Shown: positions 1-12,800 of the stretch, piece after piece
How the letters are laid out: every line of letters starts with the position of its first letter
Position numbering within the stretch: the first letter of the stretch is position 1
Assembly (NCBI RefSeq): GCF_023343835.1
Contig: NC_064439.1
Coordinates: forward strand, 39,673,508-39,737,507
From: Lagopus muta
Lineage: Eukaryota; Chordata; Aves; Galliformes; Phasianidae
DNA: 64,000 nucleotides
Direction of reading: 5' to 3'
Notes under the pieces: model-generated
The model's input: only the letters and a program-made list of their open reading frames with translations
What the model was told of the DNA's origin: nothing
Databases searched by the model: none
Program-made: the position numbers and the translations under genes

Positions 1-37
1 TGAATAATTTTCCATTTGTTTTTTCTCTTCTCACTAG

Positions 38-271
38 AATATAGTGGCAGTAGGAGCTGGGTTCTGTGATGGCCTTCGTTGCGGTGACAATACCAAAGCT
101 GCTGTTATTCGCCTCGGCCTAATGGAGATGATTGCCTTTGCCAGAATTTTTTGCAAAGGACAGGTGTCTACTGCCACTTTCCTGGAAAGCTGTGGAGTTG
201 CTGACCTCATCACAACGTGTTACGGTGGCCGGAATCGACGTGTAGCAGAGGCATTTGTTAAAACTGGAAAG
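38..271 (+). CDS. GPD1L: GPD1L coding exon (third from last; 78 codons)
   Basis: This exon encodes part of the C-terminal domain of glycerol-3-phosphate dehydrogenase 1-like, a cytosolic NAD-dependent enzyme relative that interconverts dihydroxyacetone phosphate and glycerol-3-phosphate; in mammals it also binds and modulates the cardiac sodium channel SCN5A. Seen: a pyrimidine-rich acceptor ending in cactag, an open phase-0 frame beginning [13 protein letters not shown] and ending [10 protein letters not shown], and a GTACCT donor at 272. From the GPD1 family: the Asn that opens the exon directly follows the catalytic Lys, which must lie in the preceding exon outside the window. [14 protein letters not shown] carries the conserved Asp, Thr, Arg and Asn that contact substrate, and all are intact. 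Assignment to GPD1L rather than GPD1 rests on later exons and on the CMTM8/CMTM7 neighbours. The frame also stays open past the donor to 313, but that tail is intronic. Confidence 0.96.
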
Positions 272-632
272 GTACCTTATTTACTGGGTGAAATCCACTG
301 GTGCAAGTACTAAGCACTCCTGGTTTGTTGAAGTAATAGTACGGCTCTCTGAGCCGTGTTAGCTGCACTTCTCTTTCACTTTTGAGTGTGTTACAAGAAT
401 AGAATGAGTGGGATGGTGTTAAAAAAATTGCTGGAGGGATAAGACAGTGGGAGATGCCGATGTAGGAAGAAAAACATTTACAGACAAGAATATAGGAGGA
501 TACGTGTGCTCACTCAAGTTTACTTTTGGGTAGGGAAAACCATCAATAACATCTTTACTTCCATCCAGACAATGTTGTCAAGCTTACAAAAACTGTATCG
601 TAGCTCTTCTTTTCTCCCTCCCTCTTGTTTAG
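272..632 (+). other. GPD1L: GPD1L intron between the third- and second-last coding exons
   Basis: A 361 bp GT-AG intron. The donor is gtacct and the acceptor follows a strong pyrimidine tract (tctttttctccctccctcttgtttag). I see no repeat or RNA gene in it. Confidence 0.9.
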
Positions 633-739
633 TCTATTGAAGAATTGGAGCAAGAAATGTTGAACGGTCAGAAGCTGCAGGGACCACAGACATCTGCAGA
701 GGTGTATCGCATCCTCAAGCAGAAAGGAATGCTGGACAA
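633..739 (+). CDS. GPD1L: GPD1L penultimate coding exon
   Basis: This exon continues the GPD1L reading frame: it translates as [20 protein letters not shown] followed by [15 protein letters not shown], a segment characteristic of the GPD1/GPD1L C-terminal helical domain. It is 107 nt long, 35 codons plus two bases, so the next Lys codon is split AA|G across the following intron. The donor is the near-consensus GTAAGTAAG at 740. Reading gacaag as the exon end would leave no GT donor, so the end is placed at 739. The phase agrees with both neighbours: the preceding exon is phase 0 and the last exon starts with the single base G of the split codon. Confidence 0.96.
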
Positions 740-3700
740 GTAAGTAAGAACAGATAAAGTGAGTTCTAGTTCTGCATGAACCTTTTTATCCCCATACCTC
801 TTTTTATGCTTTTGGCCTTGCTTTTTTCATTAAGGTTTTGCCAAAAGCAAATCACTGTAATAACAGTGGCTTAATCCTCAGTTAAAATGCAGAAAACAAT
901 GAATGAAACCTCAAAATAGTATTGCCATCTCTAGAGCTAATAGTGTGATACCAAATCTGTGAATTCCCTTCTGTTTACACCAGAGTGTGTTACTGTCTCC
1001 TATCATAGGAAGGTACAGCAGAGTGTGTTTTAACATGTGAAAAGAATAAAGCATGTGAAAGCTGAGCTCCCTAAAGAGACTTTTTAATGAGGCTCTGCAG
1101 CTCGTTTCATAGTAGTAAATTCATTGCTTATCTCGGAAAAGAGGAGCTTTGTTATTAAGGATCCATATAGTTAAGTACAGTAGGTGCATCTGTCCACATT
1201 GATTCAGGCTTAGATACTGCAGTTTTTTTTCCTTATTTGACTTTCTGTTAGATCAAGGGTGAAACCTGCCATCAGCTTGTCTAGGTTGGTTTTGTTGTAT
1301 GAAATTAAGCAGGTTGTCCTGGTTTGTTCATCTGAATTTGAGTCAGCATATATAGGATTCCTAAATCCACACACACAGTTGTCTCCTTATGAGATTAAGG
1401 GATGCAGTATTGCCATCTGTTCCTGTTGGTAGATGACAGAAGATCAGAACGTAAATGACAGCCAGTCAGAAGACCTGGCCTTGTCCTTACTTTTTCCAAA
1501 ACAGTTTTTGAAATCTAGTTTTAATGGAGCAGCTATATTAAACTGACTATTTTTTAACCATCTCTCTGGGAGTAGGACACCTAAGCCTGTGTCTGCAGTG
1601 TACAGTAATTAATCTAACTGTAGAAAAAATAATTAAATATTGCCTTTGGTTCCTTCTGTTTATGATACTTTAAATAAGACAGGATACTGTTAGATTATTT
1701 TTTTTCCTGTTATATCCTATAGCAAATCGAGCACATTATATGAATTTTTGGACAGTGTTTTTAGTGAAAATCATGATATCAGACAGTTCTTATGTCTTCT
1801 GGTTCACCAATGTATGTGTTGGTTCTTCATGAGAGGTTTCATTCAGTAAGACTTTTGAAAGCAACTTGCAAAGAGTTTTTTTCAAGAACTTGCTTGTTAC
1901 TGCTTTAAACACAAAACACGGTTAAAAAGTCATGGTTTCAAGGTGAAGAGGTAGGACACTAGAATAAAATTCCATATTCTCATCCTGTAAATAGACTCCC
2001 AAGGCTTTGTAAAAATACTCACAAGTCAGTAGGTTCAGCAGAAGAGCCTTGGTAACATTGTTGATGCCTATTAATATTTACAGCACAGTTTGTTTTCTCG
2101 TTTTGGGAGTGGTGGAACAGACCCTCTTAATGTGCTCAGATATAAGATGTGCTTGGAGTTTGCTGGCCGTGAGCCTGCACTCAACCTTGATTCTTCATTC
2201 CCTGTGCAGACAGGCACAACTGAGTAATGTTCTCTGTGATAAAAAGCAAGAATTGTGCAGCAAGATGCACTTCGTAGTAGTGGTCCTTCTTCTCTGAGCC
2301 TTCTGATGACCATCAGTGCTGTTTCTAAAGCTGTGTGAAACTTGCTTTTTTTCCAGAAGGTGCACAATGTGTTTGTGGCTGTCTCATATAGACGTAATAA
2401 ATTTGATTTCATTGCCTGAGTTTGTGTTATATTAAAAGCAAATACAGCCCCCAGCCCAATATATCATAGAAACTGAATAACAAGTGAGGCTTTTTAATAA
2501 ATGCAAAAATCTTTACATATTTTATTCTGCATATTCCCTAGTAAGGACTTTACAACCTAAACAGTACCAAACAGCAATGTGACTATCTGCTAATTTTGGT
2601 TCCACTGATGAAGTAAAAACAAAAACTCAGTCAGCTGGATTGACTTGAAATACTTTCTGCTATTGCAGCTATTTTCATCTTATTTTCCTTGAAAATAAAA
2701 CAGAAATGGATGTGCATTTCATAGCAAGACATGAAAATATTTCAGATAATTCAAGATGCAGTATTTCATATTTCAGCACTTCCAGTAAGAGCCATAAAAA
2801 AAATGGAGTCTATCCACAAGGATGTCTGTGCTACCACTTCTTTTCCTCAGTAATGCAAGTAGAGATTCGTTCAAGTAGCAGTGCTGTACCTGCCATAGTG
2901 GTACTGTCAGGTGGATTGCTCATGGCTTCTTTTTCTTTTCTTTTGAGGAGTCTCATTCAGGCTATGTGATGATGCCAAAGTTAGCTCAGTGTAACACGTC
3001 GTGGCAGAGTACATTGGTATTCATGTGCAGTGCTCAGAACTGATTGGGAGTTCTGATCTGAGTTGCCTTTGAGCAATACAGATAAAACCTTGGAGTCACT
3101 GATGGAACCACTTCCTCAAGGAGAAAGTGCAACTCAGAATAATAGTGTGTGTGTCAAAAATTTGTCAGCCACCTTGAAATGGCACGTTTATTTTGCTGTA
3201 CAGATAATTTACCCCTAAAATTCACCAGGCTGTGTCTGAAAATTGGACTCATCTAGCTCTGCCTGGGATGGAAAACAAGCAAACGTAAAGTTTGTTGGCT
3301 GTGATTCCCTTCAGATTATAAAAATAGTCTGAATAATTTATGCTTCTTTGGAAATGCGCCTCTCTAAAAAAAAAAATAAATAAATAAAATTGAGAGAGAT
3401 GGCTGTTTCAAAATCCACATTTTGTTTTGGACTTTTATCATTAAAAACTTGACCTTCAATTTCTTCTGCTGTATCTTCATGGCATATTATCACAGTATTG
3501 TTTAGATACAATGCAAAACTGACATGCCAGAACTGCTGTAAGAATATCAAAGAAAGATGTGGTTTTGTTTCATTTGGTTTTGTTAGCTAACTTCATAGTT
3601 GTGCCATACATAATAAATGTTGCAGGCTCCATTATAGCTGGTTAGGCCTCTGAGAGAGTGACTCATTGTAGAGATGCATGTAGGTTCTGTATTTATCCAG

Positions 3701-3865
3701 CACTTTTCAGCTTACCTTGAGTGCTTGACAAATGCTAAAAGAAATTGATTTTTCAGTCTCCCTCTTTCTCTTCCCTCTCCTCATTCCATTTTGTTTCTTT
3801 CCTTTAAGAAAATGTTACAGAATAATCTTACACTGCGTTTGCTTTCCCCCACCCTGTTTCCTTAG
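740..3865 (+). other. GPD1L: GPD1L last intron (3.1 kb)
   Basis: GT-AG intron with a gtaagtaag donor and a tttccttag acceptor. It is AT-rich and holds only scattered short ORFs plus a simple A/AAAT tract at 3366-3389. No recognisable transposon copy or RNA gene was seen. The 113-codon minus-strand frame at 2071-2412 shows no family resemblance and no splice context, and is taken as chance. Confidence 0.85.
3366..3389. repeat. A-rich / (AAAT)n simple repeat
   Basis: A run of about ten A residues followed by three TAAA units inside the last GPD1L intron. Ordinary low-complexity sequence. Confidence 0.8.
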
Positions 3866-3962
3866 GTTTCCACTATTCACTGCTGTATATCAAATCTGCT
3901 ATGAAGGGAAGCCTGTCAAAGAGATGATATCCTGCCTTCAAAGTCATCCAGAGCATATATAA
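3866..3962 (+). CDS. GPD1L: GPD1L terminal coding exon with stop
   Basis: The last coding exon begins with the G that completes the split Lys codon and reads [20 protein letters not shown] followed by [11 protein letters not shown] and a TAA stop at 3960-3962. The acceptor is a good one (ccctgtttccttag). The three exons together encode 145 residues, which for a protein of about 351 residues is residues ~207 to the end. The C terminus ends HPEHI; from memory, mammalian GPD1L ends similarly in HPEHT, so the frame is complete and not truncated. The only part of the gene missing from the window is its 5' half, upstream of position 1. Splice phases of all three exons agree, which argues for an active gene and not a retrocopy. 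Confidence 0.96.
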
Positions 3963-5193
3963 AATCAATCAGGCCATTGTACTCATGCAGCTTTTTGCCT
4001 TTCAAATTGGTGTTTGAGTTCAAGTGGATGCATCATTAAGCTTCCTGCAAAGCTGCTCACTAGGCAACAGTAACGACACGAATGTCTTTGAATGGGTATT
4101 GGTTTTACTTTTACTGCCTAGTTTGACATAGCATGCGGTGTTGTTGGCTTGGTGACTCGTTCTACTGGCTGAAATATAGCTGTTCTCAAAAGCGCACTGC
4201 AGAAGTTGCACTACATGCACAGGCCATACAGAAGTACTTTGTGTGAGTTCCTGCCACGTAAAACTCAGTATGTTGTTGTCTCTTGTTAAGGCCTAGTCCA
4301 AAATCCACTGGTTGCTATGGGAAGAGTCCCACTAGTTTTCATGGAGACTGAATCATGCCTTTAGCCTTGAAATGTTCGGAGTCTTTCTTTTAAAACTTTT
4401 TTTTTTCCTGCATACACATCGAGATTTTAATGTTTTCCATGTTTGTATTAATTTAAGCAATGCTGATGCATAAAGAAGTGGTAATAGTTTTCAGGGGGCT
4501 ACAGGGACCTTCTGGGGAACTCTGGTGATTAATATTATGACTTATAGAACTCTTTAAAACTGCCAGACAATTTTGAAACCAATTTATAACTGAATTTAAA
4601 GTTTTTAAATACGCTGTTTTAAAGGGAATGTGTTAGAGGGGGATCATTAACTCCCCTTCTGTTTTTTAATCCTTGCATTTTTGTATTTCAGTGTTTTTCC
4701 TGTGATGTTCCCACTTGTTTGGCTCCTCAAAAATTCCATTTCCCAAAACAAATGGGTAACCTTGACCTGGGGGTTCTGAACCCTGGAGCCTAGGGTTCGT
4801 TTTAGTCTTGTGCCTGTGGTCATTCTTCACTAGTATGATTTGGTGAGTAGCAAAGGATGCTCTTGGAGTTTCCATTGCTCAATTTGTCACGCTGCTTTTC
4901 TAGCTTAAACACCAGCTACAAAGTGCTGCACTCCACACAACACTCCAAGGAGTATTCAGGGAATTCCCTGGTAGCTCATGCTTGTACACCATTATGCTGA
5001 TGGCATTCATTTCAGTGCCTGCCAGTGACTGATATATCAGCTGGACTGCAGTCCTGAACCAGCATCCCTAGAGAGATGAATTCTGAAGTTACTCTTTCAC
5101 TGGATAAAATTTAGCAGGTGCTGGATTAAGTCCTTCTGACCTGAAAACTTTGCAAAGACATCTGTCTCTTTTATTCCCTAGATATTTCAACTC

Positions 5194-5220
5194 TTTTTTT
5201 TTTTTTTTTTTTTTTTTTTT
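5194..5220. repeat. poly(T) tract of 27 bases
   Basis: An uninterrupted run of 27 T residues, followed 46 bases later by an A12 run (about 5267-5278). Within the GPD1L 3' UTR this would be a long oligo(U) in the transcript. It could be the remnant of a retrotransposed poly(A) tail in antisense orientation or simple slippage; no parent element is recognisable next to it. Confidence 0.85.
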
Positions 5221-6143
5221 CCAGGCACTTTTGCTTTATCAGGGAGGCTAATTTTATTTATTATGGAAAAAAAAAAAAGTAATTTTTGTGGAGTAGTTTT
5301 AGAGGTTTTCTTGGTTGCTTGCTCGCTTGTTTTTTTAGGAAGGCTGATGCAAGAGAAGGCAGGTAAATGCAATCTTCTGTCTTAGTTTCTTTGTATACTG
5401 AACAGCAGTTTTTTGGGTAAAATATATGCTAGGTACATAAAGAGTGGATTTCACTCTTGTAGCTGGAAGATGAAGGTTAGAATCGAGTTTTACAGATCTC
5501 AGCATGAAGCCGATCACAGGAATGCCCATCACCTCTGAATATCCACTCCAAACCTCTGAGCAGTGTCAGAACTGATTCCCTTGTTTTCTGTCATTGGTGG
5601 TGGTTTTAGACCAGAAATTGTGAGCACACACACATCCTGAAGCTTTAAGGTCATTCAGAACTTGCTAAGACAAAAGGGATGCCTGTAAATAATTGACATC
5701 CTTAAGCAGTCTGGATAACTCTGGAATAATTTGGACACCTTGGTAGAGACAAAAGGATGCTTCAGTTCAGGGGTACCATTTTTTGTGCTCCAGTGATATT
5801 TAGTAATATTTTACCTTAATTTTTGTAAGATGTGAATGTCCTCAGATATTCAGAGTTCTGAAAGATTATTTTGCCTTATTTCTGATTTTGTGCTAAGTAT
5901 AGTAAAGATAGCAAGAAATCAAGTAACAGATATCTGTGGTGATTGGGAAAATCACTGGTAGAGCAGATGTGGAAAAAACACTGCTTAGACAATTAAAAGG
6001 GTGTTTGAAGATTGGAAGCACTGTTACACTAACGCACACATGAAGCATACACTCCTCATTACTGCGTAACTTTCAGTGTGTCTGCTCATGCTTTGTGTTG
6101 TGTTCTGGGTTTTTTCTAATGCCACGCTGGTCGACTTTGCCTT

Positions 6144-6163
6144 TATATGTATATATACATATA
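6144..6163. repeat. 20-bp perfect TA-rich palindrome
   Basis: TATATGTATATATACATATA is its own reverse complement. It lies in the inferred GPD1L 3' UTR and is followed by further TA dinucleotides to 6169. It could fold as a hairpin in RNA or be unstable TA-repeat DNA. Confidence 0.85.
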
Positions 6164-6813
6164 TATATAAACTTTTTTTTACATGCAGTATGTAGAGCAG
6201 TAGTATTTTGTAAGATACATAAAGGGCTAAATGTGGTAAATTAATATATATTTTAAGATTATTTCTTTTCCAGTAGTACTTCCACTGAAACCCCAGCATC
6301 TTAATTGTTCTGGTTTTATACAGAAGCCTTCTCAAAAGGCAAATCCAGAGGAAAGCTTTTTATGGAACTCATTCCTCCCGTCTGTAATGGTATTCTCATT
6401 CTTTTTAGGCAAAAATTGAGATTTCGTTAACCAAGATAATTTAATTTCTATAGGTACTTTTCCATTCATATTTGCTTTTCATGCTTAGAGCATTCATTTT
6501 GGAACTAGATATTTTTTCACCACTAGCATTTTCTTCTCATTAAAGATCATGATGTGAAACTGGTACTGGACTATCAGGATCTTGTTCTACATATACTCTT
6601 TTTCCAAGTATTGGATAGTCTTACTGAAAACATTAACCCCTGTGTAAGATTTTTGCATACAAAGCTGTAAGTTTGTAACTAATCCTTCATTTATGAGCAT
6701 TAATTACAAAAGAAGGCATGATCTTCTAATGATTTATCATCAGCTTGCCCTAGACATGCGTGCTGGTTTTGTTTAAAGATTGTGAATGTATGCCCATTTG
6801 AGGAGTTAGTACA

Positions 6814-6819
6814 AATAAA
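6814..6819 (+). terminator. GPD1L: Poly(A) signal AATAAA, probable GPD1L transcript end
   Basis: A canonical AATAAA is followed within 10-35 bases by gttttgtcttggg and ttggcttcttgtttc, a fitting downstream U/GU-rich element. It is the best-placed canonical signal I found after the GPD1L stop, 2.85 kb downstream. Cleavage would be near 6835-6845. This is inferred, as no transcript evidence is available. Confidence 0.6.
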
Positions 6820-6849
6820 CGTTTTGTCTTGGGAATCAATTTGGCTTCT

Positions 6850-9800
6850 TGTTTCATTTTGCATGGCTTGCAATTATGTTTTACTTAGTGGAATGTGGTC
6901 TTTTTGTACATAATGATATGTAATGAGAGCGTATATGAGATGTGAGAACTAAAATTACAAAAAGAGTTGTATGAAGTCCCGTTGTCAGCATTTTTGTTTT
7001 TGCATTAGTAAAACAGTTTCAATGAAATGGTGCCTTTGACCTCTAAAACAGATTATTGCCTTCATTTCCCTGAGTTACTGTGTGAGCCACTGGAGGGCAC
7101 TGGTTGGTAAGTGACCAATTCCACTTGTTCTGCAGCCATTTTTCTTCCCATCTGTTTCCAAATCTCCTTAGGTTCCTGTATGTTTGCAGCTGTGGTACAC
7201 TGTGTTTGAAGTATTTGGAGATGGTTATGGTTGAGCAGCAGATGTAGGCATTGCAGATCCATCAGAAGCTAGAGAATGGGCTCAAACACCCACACCTGAC
7301 TACACCTGCCATGCCTGTGTTCCAAAGTGCTCCATCAGGACAAGTCACTGCCTCAGGTCATGGACAATACAGTCTGAGATCTTATGACATCGCCTGAAGC
7401 CCTGAAACATGCGTCCAGCAATGCTCGTTTCTGTTGCATCTTCAAGTTGCAAGAGGAAGTGATGACTGCACATTGTGCTCGGTTTTCTCGATGCCTACAT
7501 CAACTAATAGGGGATGTCACAAGTACTTGACAAAGCAATTCCACTGATGCCTCTGTGCAGTCTCCTGTAGAGGCGTGAGGGAAATGCCATTGAATCATGA
7601 AGTTCTTGTCAGCATTTTCTTATGTGCAATTGCTCCAAGACTTGTGTTCCTACTGGGGATAGGTGAGCTGCAGCTGCTGGCAGGAAGGTTGCATTACTTG
7701 AGGTATATCTTCCTCATGGATGTGAACGTGGATGTGAGCTGTCTTTGCACAGCTGAATTATGAACAGACACCCTTCTGCATTAGCTGTAAAATCCTTGCT
7801 ACCTGGTCACATGAGACAGAGACTACAGCTATCAGTTTGTGGCTTTTTTTTTCACTTAGTGTTTTTTCTAAGGTTTCTTGAGAATGAAGATAATTCAATT
7901 TGTTAGACAGTACTTAGTTGTGAAGCACTATACAGTTAAGGAGGTACGGGCTTTTTTAGTGAACAAAATAACACACTGTCTCCCTGAAAGCCTACCATAA
8001 AAGGAGAGCAATGTCCTATTTCTTTGTTTACTGATAGGGATACTGAGACAGGTAAAGATGGTTGCCCAGCAAACCTGTGACAGGATGCGTTTTATTCTTC
8101 ATTTTAAGCCAGAGTTTTAGCCATTAGGTCATTTCTCACTGTACTTACAACTCAACATTGTTTTTAATTTAAGGGTACATTAAATGAACTGGTAGAATAA
8201 ATATGTAGGTATATAAAAAGTACTGTCTGAATTCTAATAAGTCTGAGTGAATAGGAAGGTAAAAGCCATCACAAGAGAATTAGGATGGATATATTTATTT
8301 TATGGGGGCATTGTCTTCTGTAGGGATAATGCTTTCTCACTGGATTGGTGTTTATCAGCTGGAGTTTTTGGTTGTGTGACTGTAAGCACCACACAGGCTG
8401 ACACTTGGGTACAAGAAAAATGGCAGACGAGAATTCTCTTTCACCTGGCCTGTGCTGATGCTTGCCCACCATGTTCCCACTCTGAATTTCATTGTATGGC
8501 TGGAGTCGTATGAATGAAGTACACAGATATCACATGGACTGATGAATGCTGGAATGAAGAATCCTAAAACATGTAGCATTTCTTATTAAGTGTAAAATTA
8601 TTTCTTTTCCACCTGGCTCCTGGTCACGCTGGAGTTTTTCTCCAGTGATTTGCAATGAACTGATGGAAATCTGAGCATGAGAAGTTAACACTTCAGTTTT
8701 GAATAATGGATGAGAGAGTATCTGCCTTCAATCGCAGCATGTGTGAAGGAGAGCATTTGGCATTTGGCTTAAATGGAGCCTACTTCTCTTCTCAGTCTGT
8801 TCTAATTTGGTTGCAAATTCCTGCCACCATGCCTTGTATAGGTACTTCAAATACTCTTCATTGTGCTCTTACAGAAAACAATTACAGAACTGGATTTTAA
8901 GATGAGGACAGTAGGGCGAGACCCAATGGAATGGCAGCTCTGTCAGCGTTCCCCATTTCTACATTCTCTCTAACTATTTATTATATTTACCTATTGCCTG
9001 CAGTATCTCTGTTTTAGAGAGATGCTGTAAAGGGTAATTGTAGGGAGCACTGGGAACCATATGTCGATTATTTCAGTAAGTTACTAGAAACAGCTTGAAC
9101 TGCTGCTTTTAAATGTATGACTTTCTTATAATTCACACCATAAGAATTAGTGAATAATAAATTAAGCACAGTTCTCGTATGTGAGCAGTCGTGATGTTCA
9201 AATGGGGAACTGCCAAAGTCTGCTCAGTGTAATGCATATTACCCTCTGTGATGTTCATGCTTCTTCTTGCGACTAATCTGAGTGTTTGGTTTGCTCACCT
9301 GGTCTCAAGTCATTCAGAAGACTTCACCCTAGGGCTTTTCTTCAAATCCATTCCAGTTTCCTTCTCTTCCTTGCGTAGCTCCTTTTAATCACGCTACTTT
9401 GTAGTGAACCTTCACAAGAGTTCTTCCTATCAAAAGGTGGGTGTGTGTACATGTACATGCATTTGTGCTCATCTGTACAGCTGAACCCATACCTGACATT
9501 TCTTGAAAGTCTGTGTGTGCAAGTAATCCTTGCAGGGAGCTGTGAATTCTGCTCAAGGCTTCAGAGAGGCCGTCAGGAGGACCTCTCTTCATCTGCCCTG
9601 GCACTAGCTGTGAACAGCCAGATGTTTAAAACTTCTTGGCTATGAAGTTAATGCATAGACCTTCCTATGGTTTCTTCTAGGGTGGCAGTAAGACAGTTTG
9701 GGTTAATTGGAAACATTACAACCATTTTGGAGAACAGTATTATAAATACACCCTAAGTCTCTAAAGCTCTGAAGCGCCACATGTACAAATAACACAAATT

Positions 9801-12800
9801 CTATGTTTAGATGAGAACAAATGACACTGTGTTAGTTTGTCCTTTCTTTCTCCAAGTCTATGTTCATTATAAATCCCACTTTAAAAAATTGCAAACTATT
9901 GCTTCTTGCCATAGAAATGTACTGCAGCTTTCAGCAGGGTGGATTCTTTCTGAATCTTTTGTGCTTAGAGGACTTAGCGACTGTCTTGCAGTTTAATTAC
10001 TAAACACAGATATGGGGTAGACTTAGAAAGCATGATGAGGGATTTTTAGTTTGCTTTTTTGCCTTTAAAAAAGGGTGAAGGGAATTGGAAAGCAAGCCAA
10101 ATCTGGTAGCAAGCACTGGCAGGCTTCCTGATACATGTAAATAGTAATATGGAAACATTTATGAAGCATTAGCTACTGCTTAAAATGCAAACTTAAAACA
10201 CAAAAGTTAATTTTGTCAGCTTTTTGATAACTGTGAGCCAGTTTTTTAAATATGCCATTCTTTCTGGTACCTACTGTCCATGTTGCATCAATAAATAAAT
10301 AATCACATATTGTGACATATGATTTTGAAGGCTCTGTGCTCACTGGAAGGCATTCTGTGTTGTGACAGCTGAACAGAGGCAGCCATAGCTGTACCTGTTC
10401 TTTGGGTTAAAGCCCAGTTCTGACACAGGTGTTTTAATGGGGCATTTAAGTTCAGAAATTCTTCCCATTTTCCCTTACTCTGCAGAGTTGCATTTGAATG
10501 TGACCAACTTTGTTCATTTGTTTGTTTGAACGTAGACCTTAGCTGCACAGTCTTCAAACCTGGAGTTGGGTGGTAGCTGCAGTAGCACCGGTCCTGCCAG
10601 TCTCCCATTGTCCAAGTTCAGTCTTATCCTCTGATTTTCTTCCTCAGCTGCATTTTCTTCAAGCTAAAGGCTCCTATAGAGGGGGAGTATCTTTTGTCTT
10701 ATGTTGGTGCCCAGGAGAGATGCAAAGTACGGAAACAGATCTCCCAAAATTTTAAGCTGCTGGTTTGAATCCTTGCTTGTATCTTTCTTTATTTGTGCAT
10801 TCACTGCTTTCAAGGAGCAGCAGCTCAGGTTTTCTTAGTGGCACTCCCTGGGGCAGGAGCAGCTGCTCAGGCTGGGCTATGTGATCAAACCAAAGCCATA
10901 GCAGCCAGCAGTCATCTTCACCCAGCAGAGTGCTTAAGCTTTGTTACAAAAGCTGCTTAATTTGGTTTCAGTGCGTTTGTATTCTGGAGCCACAGTATCC
11001 TGCATATATGCTTAATGTTCTTCACCATACTCAAATAATCTTTTTTTTTCTGAGATTTTCTCTCTAATTTAGCCATGACTACATTTTCCTAAAACTTTTA
11101 ATTCATCTGCGTATAGCCGTTACCATTTGGCAAAGGAATGTGCAGTTCCCAAGCGTGACATTTTCCAGGTGTGGCCTTTCTTCCAAAACACAATGTGGTT
11201 GGCTTCACAATGCAGGGCACTGTAGAGCAGCAGATGAAAAGAGCTGTTTCCTAGCAGGCACAGTTTGCTTTTAGAAAGCAATTAGATCAGATCTGCAATG
11301 AGGGAAGAGAGTAGCCTGGAGCTGAGCTGCCCACCCTGTATGTAAGTTGTTTCAATTGTCCTCCCGTGGAGGAGAGTGGGAACAGAATTCAAAGTGTTGC
11401 ACTCCTCAGAGAGTAGAAGAGACAGAGTGAGACCAGTGCAAGAGCTGGTAAGCCAAGAGCATGCATAAGAATACAGGAGTCCAGGCAGAGCTCTTGGAGA
11501 GGTGATTTAAGCCCTCTATGTCATTCTGCATCAGGCTCAGCTTCACGGCAACACAATTCTCTTCAAAACTAAAACCTAGAAAATTTCCCCTCAGCAGTGT
11601 AGCAGTTGCACAAGCCCGCTCAAAATATCTGCACGCACAGTGAGAGAGCAACTGCAGTTGAAGTTCCCCCTCCCTTTTGTGTATCAATCTTCAAGTAATA
11701 TATGGAAAACTTGAGATTAGAAAAATATGTTGTTCATGCACTCTAGATGGGTTGTTCAGAGAAAATATGCACTTTGTTCACTTTGCAGTGAGATTGTGAG
11801 TGATCAGAAGAATGCAGAGATACTCGGGAGAAAGGCTGGCAAGAGGTGATCTGTGAGCTGCAAGCTCTTTAGGGTAAAGACCCCCATTTTTTCTCCCACA
11901 TGCTGCATTTAACAGGTGAGAAGTAATCAGAAGTGTTGTTTGCCTTTCCATCAGTTTGTGATTTTCTCAAAACTAAATTAAGAAGGATGAAGTCTGACGA
12001 AGCAGAGACAGGCTCTCAAAACAAAGCTCCTGAAAATTCTGAGGGAATCTTCTTCCCTCTGTTCAGAACTAGAAGTGGAAGCCCCAGGGGAAACAAGGTA
12101 CACGTATCTCCAGCTATTAAGATCTTTATGTGATCTTAAGAATCAAGTGTGCTGTGGCCTGGTGTCACCAGAGATGAAGTCTCTGGTGGAAGGACATAAA
12201 CTGTGAAGAATGCTCCTGATGTACTTTTTCTGTCTCAAATAGGTCCTGACCCACAAGTTGAGCTTGTGGGCTGGCAATGTTGCTTGTTTCTTCACCAGGG
12301 AACGTGCGCTATGTGCAAGCTCTCTTCTAGCACAAAGCCAGCATAACTGGTTTTCTCATTGCTTTTGTCATCAATTCAAAAGTGAAAAGTTAGGGAACTT
12401 GGTTCCATGATTTGTAAATTGTCGCGTATTATGGTGTTGGGGACATGGAAAACGCTTGGTGAGCAGAGTGCGTTTAGATAGAATGTTTCAGGTCAGCACA
12501 GGAGCTGAGTAAGGGGATCATTCGAGGAGTCAGCCTAAACATCTCTGCTTCTCTAATGTTGAGACAGAATTTAGGTCCAGAGTGCATGGACAGGCGGATT
12601 TTAGGAAATAGGGTGGAAAACTAGTGAAGTATATCCATATATCTTGTTTTTATCACTAACTTGGACTAGATTGATTTAAAACTCATAACAAATGGGAACT
12701 CTGCAGCAGGCAGTCAGATGAGTTCCTCATCAACACATCGATAAAACCGACATGGTTGTATAAGTTATAGGGGATAAGTATTGAGCCTGAACTGTTCAAG

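Larger units (their letters stand above)
3963..6840 (+). other. GPD1L: GPD1L 3' untranslated region (inferred extent)
   Basis: The sequence after the TAA stop has no further coding signal and continues to the AATAAA at 6814, followed by a T/GT-rich stretch, giving a 3' UTR of about 2.9 kb. The region contains a 27-base T run, an A12 run and a 20-bp palindrome (listed separately). The extent is inferred from the poly(A) signal only; shorter isoforms using variant signals are possible. Confidence 0.6.

Noticed and set aside
1-37. Idea that the first frame starts at the GTG near position 44
   Set aside because: The exon clearly begins at 38 after cactag and continues an upstream GPD1L frame; the apparent start is internal.
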